Below are positions 18,059 through 28,569 of a stretch of 38,391 nucleotides of DNA, piece after piece. The translations under genes and the position numbers were made by a program. The stretch is from Pyrinomonadaceae bacterium (GTDB taxonomy: Bacteria > Acidobacteriota > Blastocatellia > Pyrinomonadales > Pyrinomonadaceae): the NCBI GenBank assembly GCA_013003295.1, contig JABDJV010000487.1, forward strand, positions 1 to 38,391, in the 5' to 3' direction. The notes below the pieces were generated by a model. It made no database searches. It had not been told where the DNA came from and worked only from the letters and a program-made list of their open reading frames with translations. Within the stretch, counting starts at the first letter, position 1, and every line of letters begins with the position of its first letter.

Positions 18059-19339
18059 TTACTGAGCACTAGCTTCTTTCACAAGGTTAGGCTCAATGTC
18101 TTCAAGCTCCTTGGTGATCCGGTTATATTCCTTTTCGCATTTCTTGTGGTTTTCAGTATCATTTTCGCCTTCGTGGAGCTCCATCAAACCATGTAAAATG
18201 CTTCGCAAACCCAGCTTAAATTCCTCTTTTCGGCAAATTTCCGCCGCCTTTTCATAAATTTCCCGGGCTTCATCTATCTCTTTAAGACAATGCTTGGTTT
18301 TTCCCATCCGCTCCATAGCGTGAATCCGCTGGGCGAGGATCTTGTTTGCATCCGCTAGTTTTTCGGCCGAATCGTAATAGATAAAGGCTTCTTCATATTC
18401 CTCCTGCATAAATAGCGAATTGCCCAAATTTATGCTTTGGTAAAGAACCATTGGCTGGGATTTTCTCTCAACGGAGATGTTTACCGCATCTTCATAGTGC
18501 TGCTGTGCGGTTGGAAAGTCACCCTGGAGATAATGGATATCACCGATGTTGTTCCGCACGATGGATTCATTCTCCTTCTGCTTCGTTTTTTTATAGTAGG
18601 ACAATACCCGCTCGTTTTTTTCAAGTGCCTGATCGTAGTTCTTTTCGGCGACGTCGACGCCGGCCATCAGCATCACGCTTTGCATCTTTTCATCTTCCGG
18701 AGCATTTTCGTTTTCCGACTGTTCTTCGAGCTTTTTCAGAACCGACTGAAAATCGAGCTCCGGACGGTAGAATGTTACCGCCGGATTCTTTTCTCCATAA
18801 CCTAAATGCTCTCTCAAAAAACCTGAGGGACAGTCCCTGATGATCAGCTTAGTATTGTCAAGATCACCTGCGAGCACCTTTTCCGATACGTACGAGAAAA
18901 GCTTCAAGTAAAACTCCTCCTTGCTTACATCGGAAAGCGGATAAAAGATCCAGATCACCTGACGTTCTGGATCGACGACCTTCCTGATATGGGCCATTAG
19001 CTCGAAAAATCTGATCTTGCTCGGTTTATTTCGTTCAAATAACTCTGAGGGAATCTGCCTGATAGTGTCCAGATTTTTCTTTTCAAGCTCAATATTGAGC
19101 TGCTCGATCTGCTCCTGTTGACGCTCCAGCACCAATTCAACATATTTACGTGTATCCTGAAACTCATCGCCGAACGACAAATAGATATCATGTGAAAGCT
19201 CGTTTTCCTCAACCATTCCAAACGTCTTCAGAAGCAGGGGTGCTTCTTCGGTTTCGGCTTCGATGAGCATTATCGATTGCTCCTCGTGGTCGACAAAGCT
19301 CTCCAGTGTGTCAACAATTTCCTGAATGATGTGCCGCAT
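18059..19339 (-). CDS. TPR-repeat protein between vgrG and rhs; candidate effector adaptor/chaperone
   Basis: 426 aa; TPR-like ESIVRNNIGDIHYLQGDFPTAQQHYEDAVNIS / LYQSINLGNSLFMQEEYEEAFIYYDSAEKLA; N-terminal region not recognised. Confidence 0.7.
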   Translation of the reverse strand: MRHIIQEIVDTLESFVDHEEQSIMLIEAETEEAPLLLKTFGMVEENELSHDIYLSFGDEFQDTRKYVELVLERQQEQIEQLNIELEKKNLDTIRQIPSELFERNKPSKIRFFELMAHIRKVVDPERQVIWIFYPLSDVSKEEFYLKLFSYVSEKVLAGDLDNTKLIIRDCPSGFLREHLGYGEKNPAVTFYRPELDFQSVLKKLEEQSENENAPEDEKMQSVMLMAGVDVAEKNYDQALEKNERVLSYYKKTKQKENESIVRNNIGDIHYLQGDFPTAQQHYEDAVNISVERKSQPMVLYQSINLGNSLFMQEEYEEAFIYYDSAEKLADANKILAQRIHAMERMGKTKHCLKEIDEAREIYEKAAEICRKEEFKLGLRSILHGLMELHEGENDTENHKKCEKEYNRITKELEDIEPNLVKEASAQ

Positions 19340-19355
19340 TTTTGATGAGTTCTAC

Positions 19356-21431
19356 TTAGTTGATCTTAACGAGAACGCCCGTGATCGTTACTCCGCCGGC
19401 GTCAATTTTGATTTGGCCGCCGGGGCCGCTTAAAACCAATTCCATCCCCGCGCTGATTTTTATCGTTTTTGACGATTCACTTATCTCATTTGTAGCGCTG
19501 ACCGTTAATTTATCGCCAATATTGTCGGTTTTGTTATTCGCTACTGAGGTCGTTTCACTTTTACCGACGCTCGTAGATTTTTCACCGCCGACGTCGTGAG
19601 TCATATTTTCGCCGATGGTTACGGTCTCATTTTTCGAAACCACTTCCTCTCGAAAACCCTTGATGGTGATCTTTTCCGTGTCTTCGCCGCTGCCGACCGT
19701 TTCGGTTCGGTTGTGGACAATTGTCGACGTTTCATCATTATCGACGGTTTTCGTCCGATCATTTTTTACGTGGAGAGTTTCATCATGACCGACGATCTGG
19801 TTTTTATCGTTTTCAACCATGATCGTCCAGTCTTTTTCAGCGTGGAGATAAACTTCTTCTTCTCCTTTCTTGTCCTCAAAACGAAATTCATTGAAGTTTT
19901 CGGGGCTTCCGCCTTTACTCGAACGGCTCTTAACACCGCTTTGTGTTTTGTTATCAGGAAGGGTGTAGGGAGGCATCGTATCCGGGTTATAAACAGAGCC
20001 GACAATTATCGGCCTGTCAGGATCGCCTTCAATGAAATCGACAATTACTTCTTGCCCGATTCGCGGGATGTGTATCACGCCCCATTGCTTGCCGGCCCAA
20101 AGGGTTCCGACTCGCATCCAGCAGGAGCTATCGGCATTTTCCTGACCTTCCCGATCCCAATGAAACTGGGCCTTTACACGGCCATATTTATCGGTAAAAA
20201 TTTCCTCGCCGGCCGGTCCGACGACAACGGCGGTTTGGCTTCCGCGGACAACCGGCTTTGGTGTCCGCTTTTTGGGCCGAAATGGAGGGGCTCCTGATCC
20301 ATGGGGAATACAGGTGAAATTGTTGCTGTACGGGTTATTTACTTCATCGCCCGATATATAGCTTGGCGATTGCTCGGCATGATGCACGACCGCTGTCACG
20401 ATGTATTGCCTGTTTAGTTTTTTTCCCGGGTGCTTCTTAAGCTTGAAGCGGTGCCCTCCCGTGAATCCACAGCAGTTTGACGATCCGCTGAGGACCTCGA
20501 ACTGCGAATCCAAAACCTGCATGGCATTTTCAACAGTACGGTCCTTGTCCGGAAATACACCTTTGAGGTCGCTTGGGCTTTCACCGCCGCCCCGATCAAT
20601 TCCATCATATTTTCGCGCATATCCGCCCGGGTAATCGTAAGATTCGAGATCCTGATTGCCACCCACCTTAAACAGGCTGGGAAGCGTGGATTCGAGCTTG
20701 TTCGTATTTAACTGAAAGTTGTAATCGCGATTCGCGATCTTGCCTGTTTGAAGGGTGAAGTCGACAACCAGATCATGTACGTAGGAGACGAAGTCTTCCT
20801 GTTCCATCTGTTCAACGTTATACGTGATCTCACTCTTGCCCGGATTATCCTGGTGGGACTGCGGCGTGTTGCCGACGATCATCTTATGACTTCCACCCTT
20901 TTGCTCGAAATAATAATAGAAACCCTCTTCTTCCATCAGACGCGAAGCAAAACCAAAATCGGATTCACGGTATTGAACACAGTAATTCCGCCGTTCGAAT
21001 TCTCCCTGAATTTCGAACGCCACTTCATATCCCTCGAAAACTTTTTCAAGTATCTCCTGAACACTTTTGTGCTGGAAGATGCGGCTTTGGCGTATTTGGG
21101 TCAATAGCCAAATTTTTGGCACGATCGTGGCGGTATAAAAAGAAAAGCGTGCATTTCGGTTTCGTTTCGAAAACGAATTTACAATACCGCTGAAGGTGCG
21201 GGAGACCCCATCCTTTTGGCTGATGGTAACGGTAACATCCTTGCCAAGGATTGAGTTTATGTCTACATCCGTAGGTTTATGCCCTTCTTTGTTTTCCTCA
21301 TGCCGAAGTGCGACCTCATATTGGTATAGGCTGGAAATCTCTTCGACACCGTAGAAGGAACCCAATAATAAGAAATCTTTTCCTAAAGGAGTTTCGATTT
21401 TCAACAATCGATCGTCTTGTGTTGTTGCCAT
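19356..21431 (-). CDS. vgrG: VgrG (TssI) spike protein, no C-terminal extension
   Basis: 691 aa; N-terminus MATTQDDRLLKIETPLGKDFLLL and FERRNYCVQYRESDFGFASRLMEEEGFYYYFE nearly shared with the other VgrG; ends in a repetitive beta-helix TVTIGENMTHDVGGEKSTSVGKSETTSV. Confidence 0.95.
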   Translation of the reverse strand: MATTQDDRLLKIETPLGKDFLLLGSFYGVEEISSLYQYEVALRHEENKEGHKPTDVDINSILGKDVTVTISQKDGVSRTFSGIVNSFSKRNRNARFSFYTATIVPKIWLLTQIRQSRIFQHKSVQEILEKVFEGYEVAFEIQGEFERRNYCVQYRESDFGFASRLMEEEGFYYYFEQKGGSHKMIVGNTPQSHQDNPGKSEITYNVEQMEQEDFVSYVHDLVVDFTLQTGKIANRDYNFQLNTNKLESTLPSLFKVGGNQDLESYDYPGGYARKYDGIDRGGGESPSDLKGVFPDKDRTVENAMQVLDSQFEVLSGSSNCCGFTGGHRFKLKKHPGKKLNRQYIVTAVVHHAEQSPSYISGDEVNNPYSNNFTCIPHGSGAPPFRPKKRTPKPVVRGSQTAVVVGPAGEEIFTDKYGRVKAQFHWDREGQENADSSCWMRVGTLWAGKQWGVIHIPRIGQEVIVDFIEGDPDRPIIVGSVYNPDTMPPYTLPDNKTQSGVKSRSSKGGSPENFNEFRFEDKKGEEEVYLHAEKDWTIMVENDKNQIVGHDETLHVKNDRTKTVDNDETSTIVHNRTETVGSGEDTEKITIKGFREEVVSKNETVTIGENMTHDVGGEKSTSVGKSETTSVANNKTDNIGDKLTVSATNEISESSKTIKISAGMELVLSGPGGQIKIDAGGVTITGVLVKIN

Positions 21432-21481
21432 GTATTACCCCTTAGACTTGAACCAGCCCGTGAGGCCGGGCTTATCCAAGC

Positions 21482-23020
21482 CTAACTAATTTCGTAAACA
21501 AAATTTTCGTCATCTCCAACCGAAACGTGTGCTTTCGAAATGCCCTCACCGGTGGCCATGCGTGATAAAACCTCACCACTCATTTCCGGCAGCAGCGTAC
21601 CCATTAGAATATTAATCACATTTCGGGCACCGCTATCGACGTCAGTGCAGCGGCTTGCAACCGTATCCACAACAGATTCGTCGTAGGTGAATTTGGCATC
21701 GTGATTGTTGGCAATACGTCTTTCGATCTTGCCTAATTGGAGTTTGACGATTTCTTTCAATACGTCATCTGAAATGGGGTAATAAGGAACTGTGACCATC
21801 CTTCCGAGCAGGGCCGGTTTAAAGGCCTTGACCAATTCCGGACGGATCGCTTCCTCAAGACCTTTCGGGTCAGGCCGCGTCTCCGGATCAGCGTTCAGCG
21901 ACATGATCAAATCAGTCGCAACGTTTGACGTGAGAAGAATAATGCAGTTTTTGAAGTCAATCTCACGACCCTCTCCATCCTCTAAAACTCCCTTATCGAA
22001 CACCTGGTAAAAGAGTTCCATTACGTCGGGGTGTGCCTTTTCAACTTCGTCGAGCAAAACGACCGAATAAGGCTTTCTGCGTACCGCTTCCGTCAAAACG
22101 CCGCCTTCTCCATAGCCGACATAGCCCGGAGGAGAACCCTTTAGAGATGAAACCGTATGGGCCTCCTGGTATTCGCTCATATTGATCGAAATCAGGTTCT
22201 TCTCGCCGCCGTAAAGCGTCTCTGCCAGGGCCAGAGCGGTTTCCGTTTTTCCTACGCCGGAAGTTCCGACGAGCAGGAATACACCGATCGGGCGCTTGGG
22301 GTCAGTAAGCCGGGCACGGGACGTCTTGATTCTTTCTGATATCTCAAGAAGTGCATGGTCTTGTCCAAGCACTCGCTCTCCAAGCGTTTCTTCAAGCTTC
22401 ATGATTGCAAGAATTTCATCGGCAACCATTTTTCCAACCGGGATTCCGGTCCAGCCCGAGATCACTTCTGCGATCGCCTGTGAATCTACGACCGGCGACA
22501 TTAGAGGCGTTTCACCTTGGAGCTCTTTGAGCTCATCGGCCGCCTTCCTAAGCTCGGTTTTTAGGGCCTCGGTATCAATTTGCTCGGTAGATTCGGTGGC
22601 CTTTGCAGTTGCTGTTGATTCGCCGCTGGGGTTTGAAGCTTCCGCACTGACTGCGTCAGAAGAATCTTCTGCGGTTGCTGCTGCTGTATCAGCAGGCGCT
22701 TGCGATTGCTCGACGACCGGCAGCGCTGCGTCCACGCGCGACATTTCAAGTTTAGTTCGGATGGTCCGGATCTTATCGGTAAGCTCCTTCTCTTTTTCCC
22801 ACTGCTCAGTAAGCGTTTTTAGTCTCTCCTCTGTTTCCGAGCGCTCCGCTTTCAGTTCTTCAAGTCGTTCGTTGTGGTCAGAACCAGTAACTTCCTCACG
22901 TTCGAGGGAATCGACCTCGTTGCTTAAATGCTCGATTCGCCTTGTTGCGTCTTCGACCGCCGCCGGCGTGGCTCCCTGCCCGATCGCAACCTTTGCGCAA
23001 GCAGTATCTAAAACACTCAC
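21482..23020 (-). pseudogene. tssH: ClpV/TssH AAA+ unfoldase, C-terminal part (downstream of an apparent frameshift)
   Basis: 512 aa; ISGWTGIPVGKM, second Walker A VGTSGVGKTETALALAETL, SEYQEAHTVSSLKGSPPGYVGYGEGGVLTEAVRRKPYSVVLLDEVEKAHPDV; the open frame begins at a GTG with no start of its own expected for the family. Confidence 0.85.
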
Positions 23021-24285
23021 GGACTTGTCGGGAAGCTGCCGACCGGAATATATCGATGCGAAAGTTTAACGCTGTCAACCACCGCTTCATCGAGAATTCG
23101 GACGCTGTGATGCTCTTCCATTTTTGCCGCTATCGCGCGCATCATTCCGATCGCCTGATCTTCATTTGGTTCTTCGATCTTGACAACCTGAAATCGTCTC
23201 GCAAGCGCCGCATCTTTTTCAAAATACTTTTTATACTCGGCCCACGTGGTAGCCGCAATTGTCCTTAGTTCTCCACGCGCGAGAGCAGGTTTCAGGAGGT
23301 TTGCGGCATCATTTTGCCCGGCCGCTCCGCCGGCACCGATCATCGTATGCGCCTCATCAATAAACATTATTATTGGCTGCGGCGATGACTTTACTTCATC
23401 GATCACCGACTTAAGCCGACTTTCAAATTCGCCTTTAACACCCGCACCGGCCTGAAGCAGACCGAGATCAAGCGATCTTACCGCAACATTCTTCAAGGGT
23501 TCCGGAACATCACCTTCGGCAATTCGTAGAGCGAAGCCTTCAACTACAGCCGTTTTACCAACACCAGCCTCACCGGTAAGGATCGGATTATTTTGACGAC
23601 GGCGTGTCAATATGTCGATTATCTGCCGAATCTCGAAATCCCGCCCGAGAATCGGGTCGATCATTCCATCACGCGCCTTGGCGGTAAGATCCTCAGCATA
23701 CTGATCCAATGCTTTTGTTTTTCCGGGAACTCCGGCCGCGACCTGTCCGTCACTTGAAACACCCGCGGTTTCGCCCAGCGCCGAAGCCTCGCGTTCTTCC
23801 GCCGAATCAGCCGTTATATCAGCAAGCTCTTTCTGCAATGATTCGACCGAAATGTGGCTAAATTCTTTGGAGATGTCCCGCGCGATTCGAGCCATACTTT
23901 CATCCTGCAGAAGCGATAAAACCATGTGTCCCGACCTAACCCGCGCCGCACCGAAATCGATGGATGCTTTTAGCCAGGAGTCTTGTACCCAGCGGGGAAC
24001 GCGCTCGCTTAACCCGGGTGTCCGCGTATTGCCTGTTTTTAAGCGATCGAGAGAGGTATTCACGTCCTTTGTCAGACGGTCAATATTTACTTCGTAATGA
24101 TTGCAAATCTTGTGTAAGTCGGTGTCGTCCCTTTCAAGAAACTTCATTAAAAGATGTTCAATTTCAACATCGTAATTTGTGCGCGAGAGGCATAATCCGG
24201 CAGCGTCTTCTAAAACACCGCGACAGGTATCGTTTAATCGTCCAACCAAAGACTTTAAATTTACATTCATTGTAATTTCTCCCAA
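23017..24285 (-). pseudogene. tssH: ClpV/TssH AAA+ unfoldase, N-terminal part (upstream of an apparent frameshift)
   Basis: 422 aa; N-domain VNLKSLVGRLNDTCRGVLEDAAGLCLSRTNYDVEIEHLLMKFLE, Walker A NPILTGEAGVGKTAVVEGFALRI, IIMFIDEAHTMIGAGG; ends ...DSVKLSHRYIPVGSFPTSP* where HRYIPGRQLPDKSVSVLDTACA is expected. Confidence 0.88.
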
Positions 24286-24288
24286 ATT

Positions 24289-25299
24289 TTAGCTTAACTC
24301 CAGTACTACTTGTTCATCATCCTTTTCAAAGGGTTTCGATTTCAACCACGACGTCCAGCCCAACATCGGACGGCGCTTTGCGCGCGTGGTTAAAATACAG
24401 CTTGGAACCTGCCTCGCCTCGAGCCTAAGCTGGATATCAAAATCAAACTCCAAACCGATCAAAAATCTAACAACCGACGTGAGCGGTTTGTGAGCCGATC
24501 CGTCCGGCAAAAATGCTCGAAACTTCTTAAAAGGCATCGGACCCAAAACAAGTCGAAATTTAGATTGTTGGTCCCAAACACGGGTGCCAATAATCGCATC
24601 TACACCAAGCCCGCTATTCGCCTGGCTTAATTTTGTAATACTTTCTTTGTCTAATTCTAACCATTGACCGAAAAACTGGCGGCTTTTTGCGTTAATTCCA
24701 AAATAATCAGAAACAATTTGACCCAGCGAAAGCGCTGAATGCGGCTTTTGGGAGATCAACCCGCCGTAAGGCAAAAGAGATTCATCCTCCAGATGCATTC
24801 TCTTACGAAGGCCTTTCGTGCCGAGTCCGACAAAATCAAAGAGATAGTCGGTAAAGTCATCCTCGCCCCTTTCGTACGAAACCGGAAAGCGGTATTTCTC
24901 CCAGGCCCGGAAGAACATAGAAACGGCACGATGGGTGAAAATATCCATAAAGGCCCACATCGCCGTGTCTCTACGCCGGATCCGATCGAGGATCATTTCG
25001 GTGTAATGGATCGGAAGAACTCCGTTCATTCCGACCATGCCCATGAAATTTATGAGCATTTCCAATCTTTCTTCTTCAATTCGTTCGTCAAAGGAAGTCT
25101 GAAACGCGTGTATCTGGCTGGCAGGGAAGTCGAGGCCAATACGAGAACGAAACTGAACGATCTCCTCGTCCGGCATTGCGTCGCGGCCGACCGTTTTCTT
25201 TTCCGGGTAGATCTTTTCGAGGAGCCTTACCGCCTGAAAAAACTCAAAACGGTACGGTTCATCCAAGAGTTCTTGTTTTAGGGGCTTAAATTTTGCCAT
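24289..25299 (-). CDS. tssG: T6SS baseplate subunit TssG
   Basis: 336 aa; EPYRFEFFQAVRLLEKIYP...VQFRSRIGLDFPASQIHAF; between tssF and clpV. Confidence 0.92.
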   Translation of the reverse strand: MAKFKPLKQELLDEPYRFEFFQAVRLLEKIYPEKKTVGRDAMPDEEIVQFRSRIGLDFPASQIHAFQTSFDERIEEERLEMLINFMGMVGMNGVLPIHYTEMILDRIRRRDTAMWAFMDIFTHRAVSMFFRAWEKYRFPVSYERGEDDFTDYLFDFVGLGTKGLRKRMHLEDESLLPYGGLISQKPHSALSLGQIVSDYFGINAKSRQFFGQWLELDKESITKLSQANSGLGVDAIIGTRVWDQQSKFRLVLGPMPFKKFRAFLPDGSAHKPLTSVVRFLIGLEFDFDIQLRLEARQVPSCILTTRAKRRPMLGWTSWLKSKPFEKDDEQVVLELS

Positions 25300-25338
25300 C
25301 TAAGATTATTGGCGCCAACTTACATTTGGAAATGGCGG

Positions 25339-27228
25339 CTAGAGCAGGATCTGCTCTCCCGTTCGCGGACGCCAACGCTTTATTTCTTCTTCTCGCTGCT
25401 CGGTTCTTAGCACCAGTTGGTTAAACGAATTAAGCGATGAGTACATTCCCAGAAACTTCTCTAAAATACTGGCAAACAAATAGACTCCGCTTCCTACGAA
25501 TTGTTCTTCATCAAAGGTGATCGTGGTTTCCAATCCGCGGACAAAACCCGCTCCTACCCGGTGACCGATCCTTCGAACGACGGGTTTTGCCTCAATACTC
25601 TTTAATCCTAATATTTGATTACGGGTCGCAGCCGAATCTTCGTGGTTGTAGAGATGCAGTATTTCCTGCAGAGCCTCCGGGGCCCCGTCTTCTCCGTTTA
25701 CAATCGATAAATAATTCAGATTGAGATGCGAGATCAAACGCCACTGTGCGGCGCGTCTTCGTTTCGGACGAATCGTCTCCGTCGGTTTGGTGAGGCACTT
25801 GACGCTTGAAAGAAGGGTTGTTCCTTCTACCTCAAAATCACTCTGCTTTCCTCCAAAGGGAAGCTTCGATGGAAGATCGCTGTTAGTGCAGGTCGTTTTA
25901 ACCGTGATCACCTCTGCAGCCGGGACGCTCGGGTTAAAATCACTGTCAACCAGCGTCATATACATTTCCGTGCCTTCGTCGTCCGGTCTTTGGGTATCCT
26001 GCCGCGTCGCATACCAGAAAGACTTTTCCATCTCCTCACCATAGGCGTGCCGAAGCGAGTAAAACGATGAAAATTGGCGAGATGAATTAGTTTTCGGATC
26101 CGTCGTGACGACATCGTCGATCGAATATATCTCGGTCGCGCTTTGCCGATGAACATCGGGAATTACATGATATTCATACTTTCGGCGGGACAAATAAATC
26201 GGATCGGCCGTTCGCGAAAAGAGATTTACGATCGGCGTACACCCCATCTTAAAAGTTTCGGATGTGATTGGGGATTTGGGCGGTGTAATGTCCTTTAGCC
26301 GAATCAAAATATCAAAATGACTTCCAAATTTCTTGTCGATCGCCTGGTCAAGCCCGTAGACATCAAAAAACAGGAATTTGTATGGAAATGCAAAGTATTC
26401 GCTGAGCAATCTGTAGCCTGCAAACGATCGTTTCGTATAGGGCAGTATTGCCTCGTCTTCTTTGAAGCCAACTTCTTTAATGACATCGTTTGTCAATACG
26501 ACCGGTTCGGCTACCTGAAGCTGAATATTTGTCAAAGTTTGCAAAGTCTTATTTCCGATCGGGGCTTCTTTTGCGGCAAATTCAACAGCCGAAACATGAT
26601 TGAAGATCATCTCATAAAGCTGATAGACCAATTGCGGGTCACCATTTAGGTAAAATCTCAAAAATTTGGGCGGTTCCCCGGTCGAACCGAGCCGCATCTC
26701 GCTCAAATTAGAATCGCCAAAACACCGCATACTAAGACGTATCGTGCTTTCCGCAAATTTTCCGCGACCGTCTTTTGGGGCCGGGGATTCGAGCGCTGCA
26801 TCTTCGATCTCGATCGGTACCAGCTGGGTGTCGTAGGCAGTTCGAAAACGGCAGGGAGTGCCCTCAACCGCACGAGAATTCAGCGTCGAGCCTCTGTCGA
26901 GGTTCTGAACGGCAGTCAATTTGTCGTTTGGTGAACCGTAAGTGGTTTGAGCGATCGCCATTGAGGGAATCGGCGCAAGATAATGAGGGTATAGGATGTT
27001 TAAAAACGACTCGGTGATCTCAGGAAGCTCGTCATCGAGTTTTAGGCTAACACGCCCCGTTAAGAACGAGAAGGCCTCGATCATCCGTTCTACGTGGGGA
27101 TCTTCAACTTTTTCTTCGTCGATCTCCAGACGCGCGGCAATCTTGGGGTATTTTCGAGCAAACTCTGCCCCCATTTTTCGCAAGAAGACAAGTTCTCGCT
27201 CATAATAGCCTAGCAATTCATCGCGCAT
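25339..27228 (-). CDS. tssF: T6SS baseplate subunit TssF
   Basis: 629 aa; MRDELLGYYERELVFLRKMGAEFARKYPKIAARL...DPHVERMIEAFSFLTGRV. Confidence 0.95.
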   Translation of the reverse strand: MRDELLGYYERELVFLRKMGAEFARKYPKIAARLEIDEEKVEDPHVERMIEAFSFLTGRVSLKLDDELPEITESFLNILYPHYLAPIPSMAIAQTTYGSPNDKLTAVQNLDRGSTLNSRAVEGTPCRFRTAYDTQLVPIEIEDAALESPAPKDGRGKFAESTIRLSMRCFGDSNLSEMRLGSTGEPPKFLRFYLNGDPQLVYQLYEMIFNHVSAVEFAAKEAPIGNKTLQTLTNIQLQVAEPVVLTNDVIKEVGFKEDEAILPYTKRSFAGYRLLSEYFAFPYKFLFFDVYGLDQAIDKKFGSHFDILIRLKDITPPKSPITSETFKMGCTPIVNLFSRTADPIYLSRRKYEYHVIPDVHRQSATEIYSIDDVVTTDPKTNSSRQFSSFYSLRHAYGEEMEKSFWYATRQDTQRPDDEGTEMYMTLVDSDFNPSVPAAEVITVKTTCTNSDLPSKLPFGGKQSDFEVEGTTLLSSVKCLTKPTETIRPKRRRAAQWRLISHLNLNYLSIVNGEDGAPEALQEILHLYNHEDSAATRNQILGLKSIEAKPVVRRIGHRVGAGFVRGLETTITFDEEQFVGSGVYLFASILEKFLGMYSSLNSFNQLVLRTEQREEEIKRWRPRTGEQILL

Positions 27229-27270
27229 TGATTAGTCTGCGAACAGTATATTATAGCTGGGATTTAATTT

Positions 27271-27756
27271 CTATCTTTGTTTTACGTCGAAATCTCCGCT
27301 TCCGAGCTCCAATACCGTGTCAAAAACTATTGGTTCGGGCGTAGGTTCAACATCAAGTCGGGCCTCGATCTTAAATCGGAGCTGTTTGTCCGTATTATCA
27401 AACGGCTCAAGTGAAATTTTGAGGTCCAGGAATCTTGGTTCGAACGTTTTGATCGTCTTTTCAACGTCTTCAATAAGCGCCTTCTGAATTTTCGGATTCT
27501 TTATACTTATGCCGGTGAGATCGTGCAAACCATACACGGCCAACGAGTTATTTACCTCTTCCAGGGTATCTGGAACGTCCATCACCGTTTTGCGAGTGTT
27601 CAATAACCATTCGAGATCCCTTCTAACCGATTGTTTAAGTTCCTGCAGCGATTTGGACCGAGACTTGGCAGGTTCGGTAGAAATCCTCGGTTCAAAATCA
27701 AGTAGTCGGTCGATTATCGATGGCGTAACTTTAATTTCCAGGTCTTTTCGCGACAT
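27271..27756 (-). CDS. tssE: T6SS baseplate subunit TssE (gp25-like)
   Basis: MSRKDLEIKVTPSIIDRLLDFEP...LKQSVRRDLEWLLNTRK; start placed at the internal Met because the upstream extension of the listed ORF (to 27876) does not look like TssE. Confidence 0.85.
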   Translation of the reverse strand: MSRKDLEIKVTPSIIDRLLDFEPRISTEPAKSRSKSLQELKQSVRRDLEWLLNTRKTVMDVPDTLEEVNNSLAVYGLHDLTGISIKNPKIQKALIEDVEKTIKTFEPRFLDLKISLEPFDNTDKQLRFKIEARLDVEPTPEPIVFDTVLELGSGDFDVKQR

Positions 27757-27898
27757 TTTTATATTTATCGGGTTAAAAGATATTGTGCGATATCCGGCGA
27801 AACGAGCATCATAGCTCGACAAGATTCGCAGGCTAAAAAAATTAGTTGCTCGCGGTTCCTCAGAACCGGCGAGCAACTGTTTATTTGGTTAGGCTCAA

Positions 27899-28384
27899 TT
27901 AAACTTTCTTATTGAGCTTCAGGTCGTATCCAGCTTTAATTGAAGACTCGAGACCACCTTTCGCATCCTGCATCTTATAATCAAATTCGATCTTCGTGTA
28001 GTTGAAGGAAATCTGATCCATAGGAACCAAGTCTCCATCCGATCCGCCCGTTTGATATGAACTGATCAAGAGATCGGTAAACTTGATGATAAAGAACTCT
28101 TCCTGTTTTCCACCTGCTTTACGGCAAGTTAATACAGCTGAAGGGATATGTTCACCGGTTGCACACGCCAACATTAATTTGGGCGATGCTTTATTGAATT
28201 TCGTTACAAAATTAAAATCCTGCATGGAAACTTTTCCTGCGCCGCCGCCGCCGCCGAAGTGTTGTGATCCGGCGTTCGTTTCGCCCCATGACCATGATAA
28301 AACATCTATTTCTTTTTTGTGTTTGTCGTCGGAAGACTCCCCTTCAACTCCTTCAATCTTCAAGAAAAAATCTGACTGTGCCAT
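27899..28384 (-). CDS. hcp: Hcp tube protein (TssD)
   Basis: 161 aa; DFFLKIEGVEGESSDDKHKKEIDVLSWSWGETN...KFNKASPKLMLACATGEH; good RBS (aaggag) upstream. Confidence 0.95.
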   Translation of the reverse strand: MAQSDFFLKIEGVEGESSDDKHKKEIDVLSWSWGETNAGSQHFGGGGGAGKVSMQDFNFVTKFNKASPKLMLACATGEHIPSAVLTCRKAGGKQEEFFIIKFTDLLISSYQTGGSDGDLVPMDQISFNYTKIEFDYKMQDAKGGLESSIKAGYDLKLNKKV

Positions 28385-28569
28385 TATTGTAATCTCCTTT
28401 TTGTTTGAACTCTTTGGTCAAACGTCTTAATTAGTTTTGATTTTCAAAGTAAAATCTCTATTTTAGAATCGCTCTTGAGTTTCTTTATTCTCATCGGCTA
28501 CAGTTTTAAGACGCTAACCCAAAAGTTTTTTGCGAAGGTTTCCAAAAAAAACTTTTACGGTCAAAAAAG

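Noticed and set aside
23017-23060. Programmed ribosomal frameshift in clpV
   Set aside because: No X-XXY-YYZ slippery heptamer seen at the required -1 site; a missing base (error or mutation) is simpler. Kept only as an alternative.
22296-23069. 257-aa Ser-rich plus-strand ORF opposite clpV
   Set aside because: Shadow ORF antisense to ClpV; Ser-rich composition is what the antisense of its codons produces.
27757-27876. N-terminal 40-aa extension of the TssE ORF
   Set aside because: Sequence (MLAGSEEPRATNFFSLRILSS...) does not look like TssE and occupies the hcp-tssE intergenic gap; the internal Met is more plausible.
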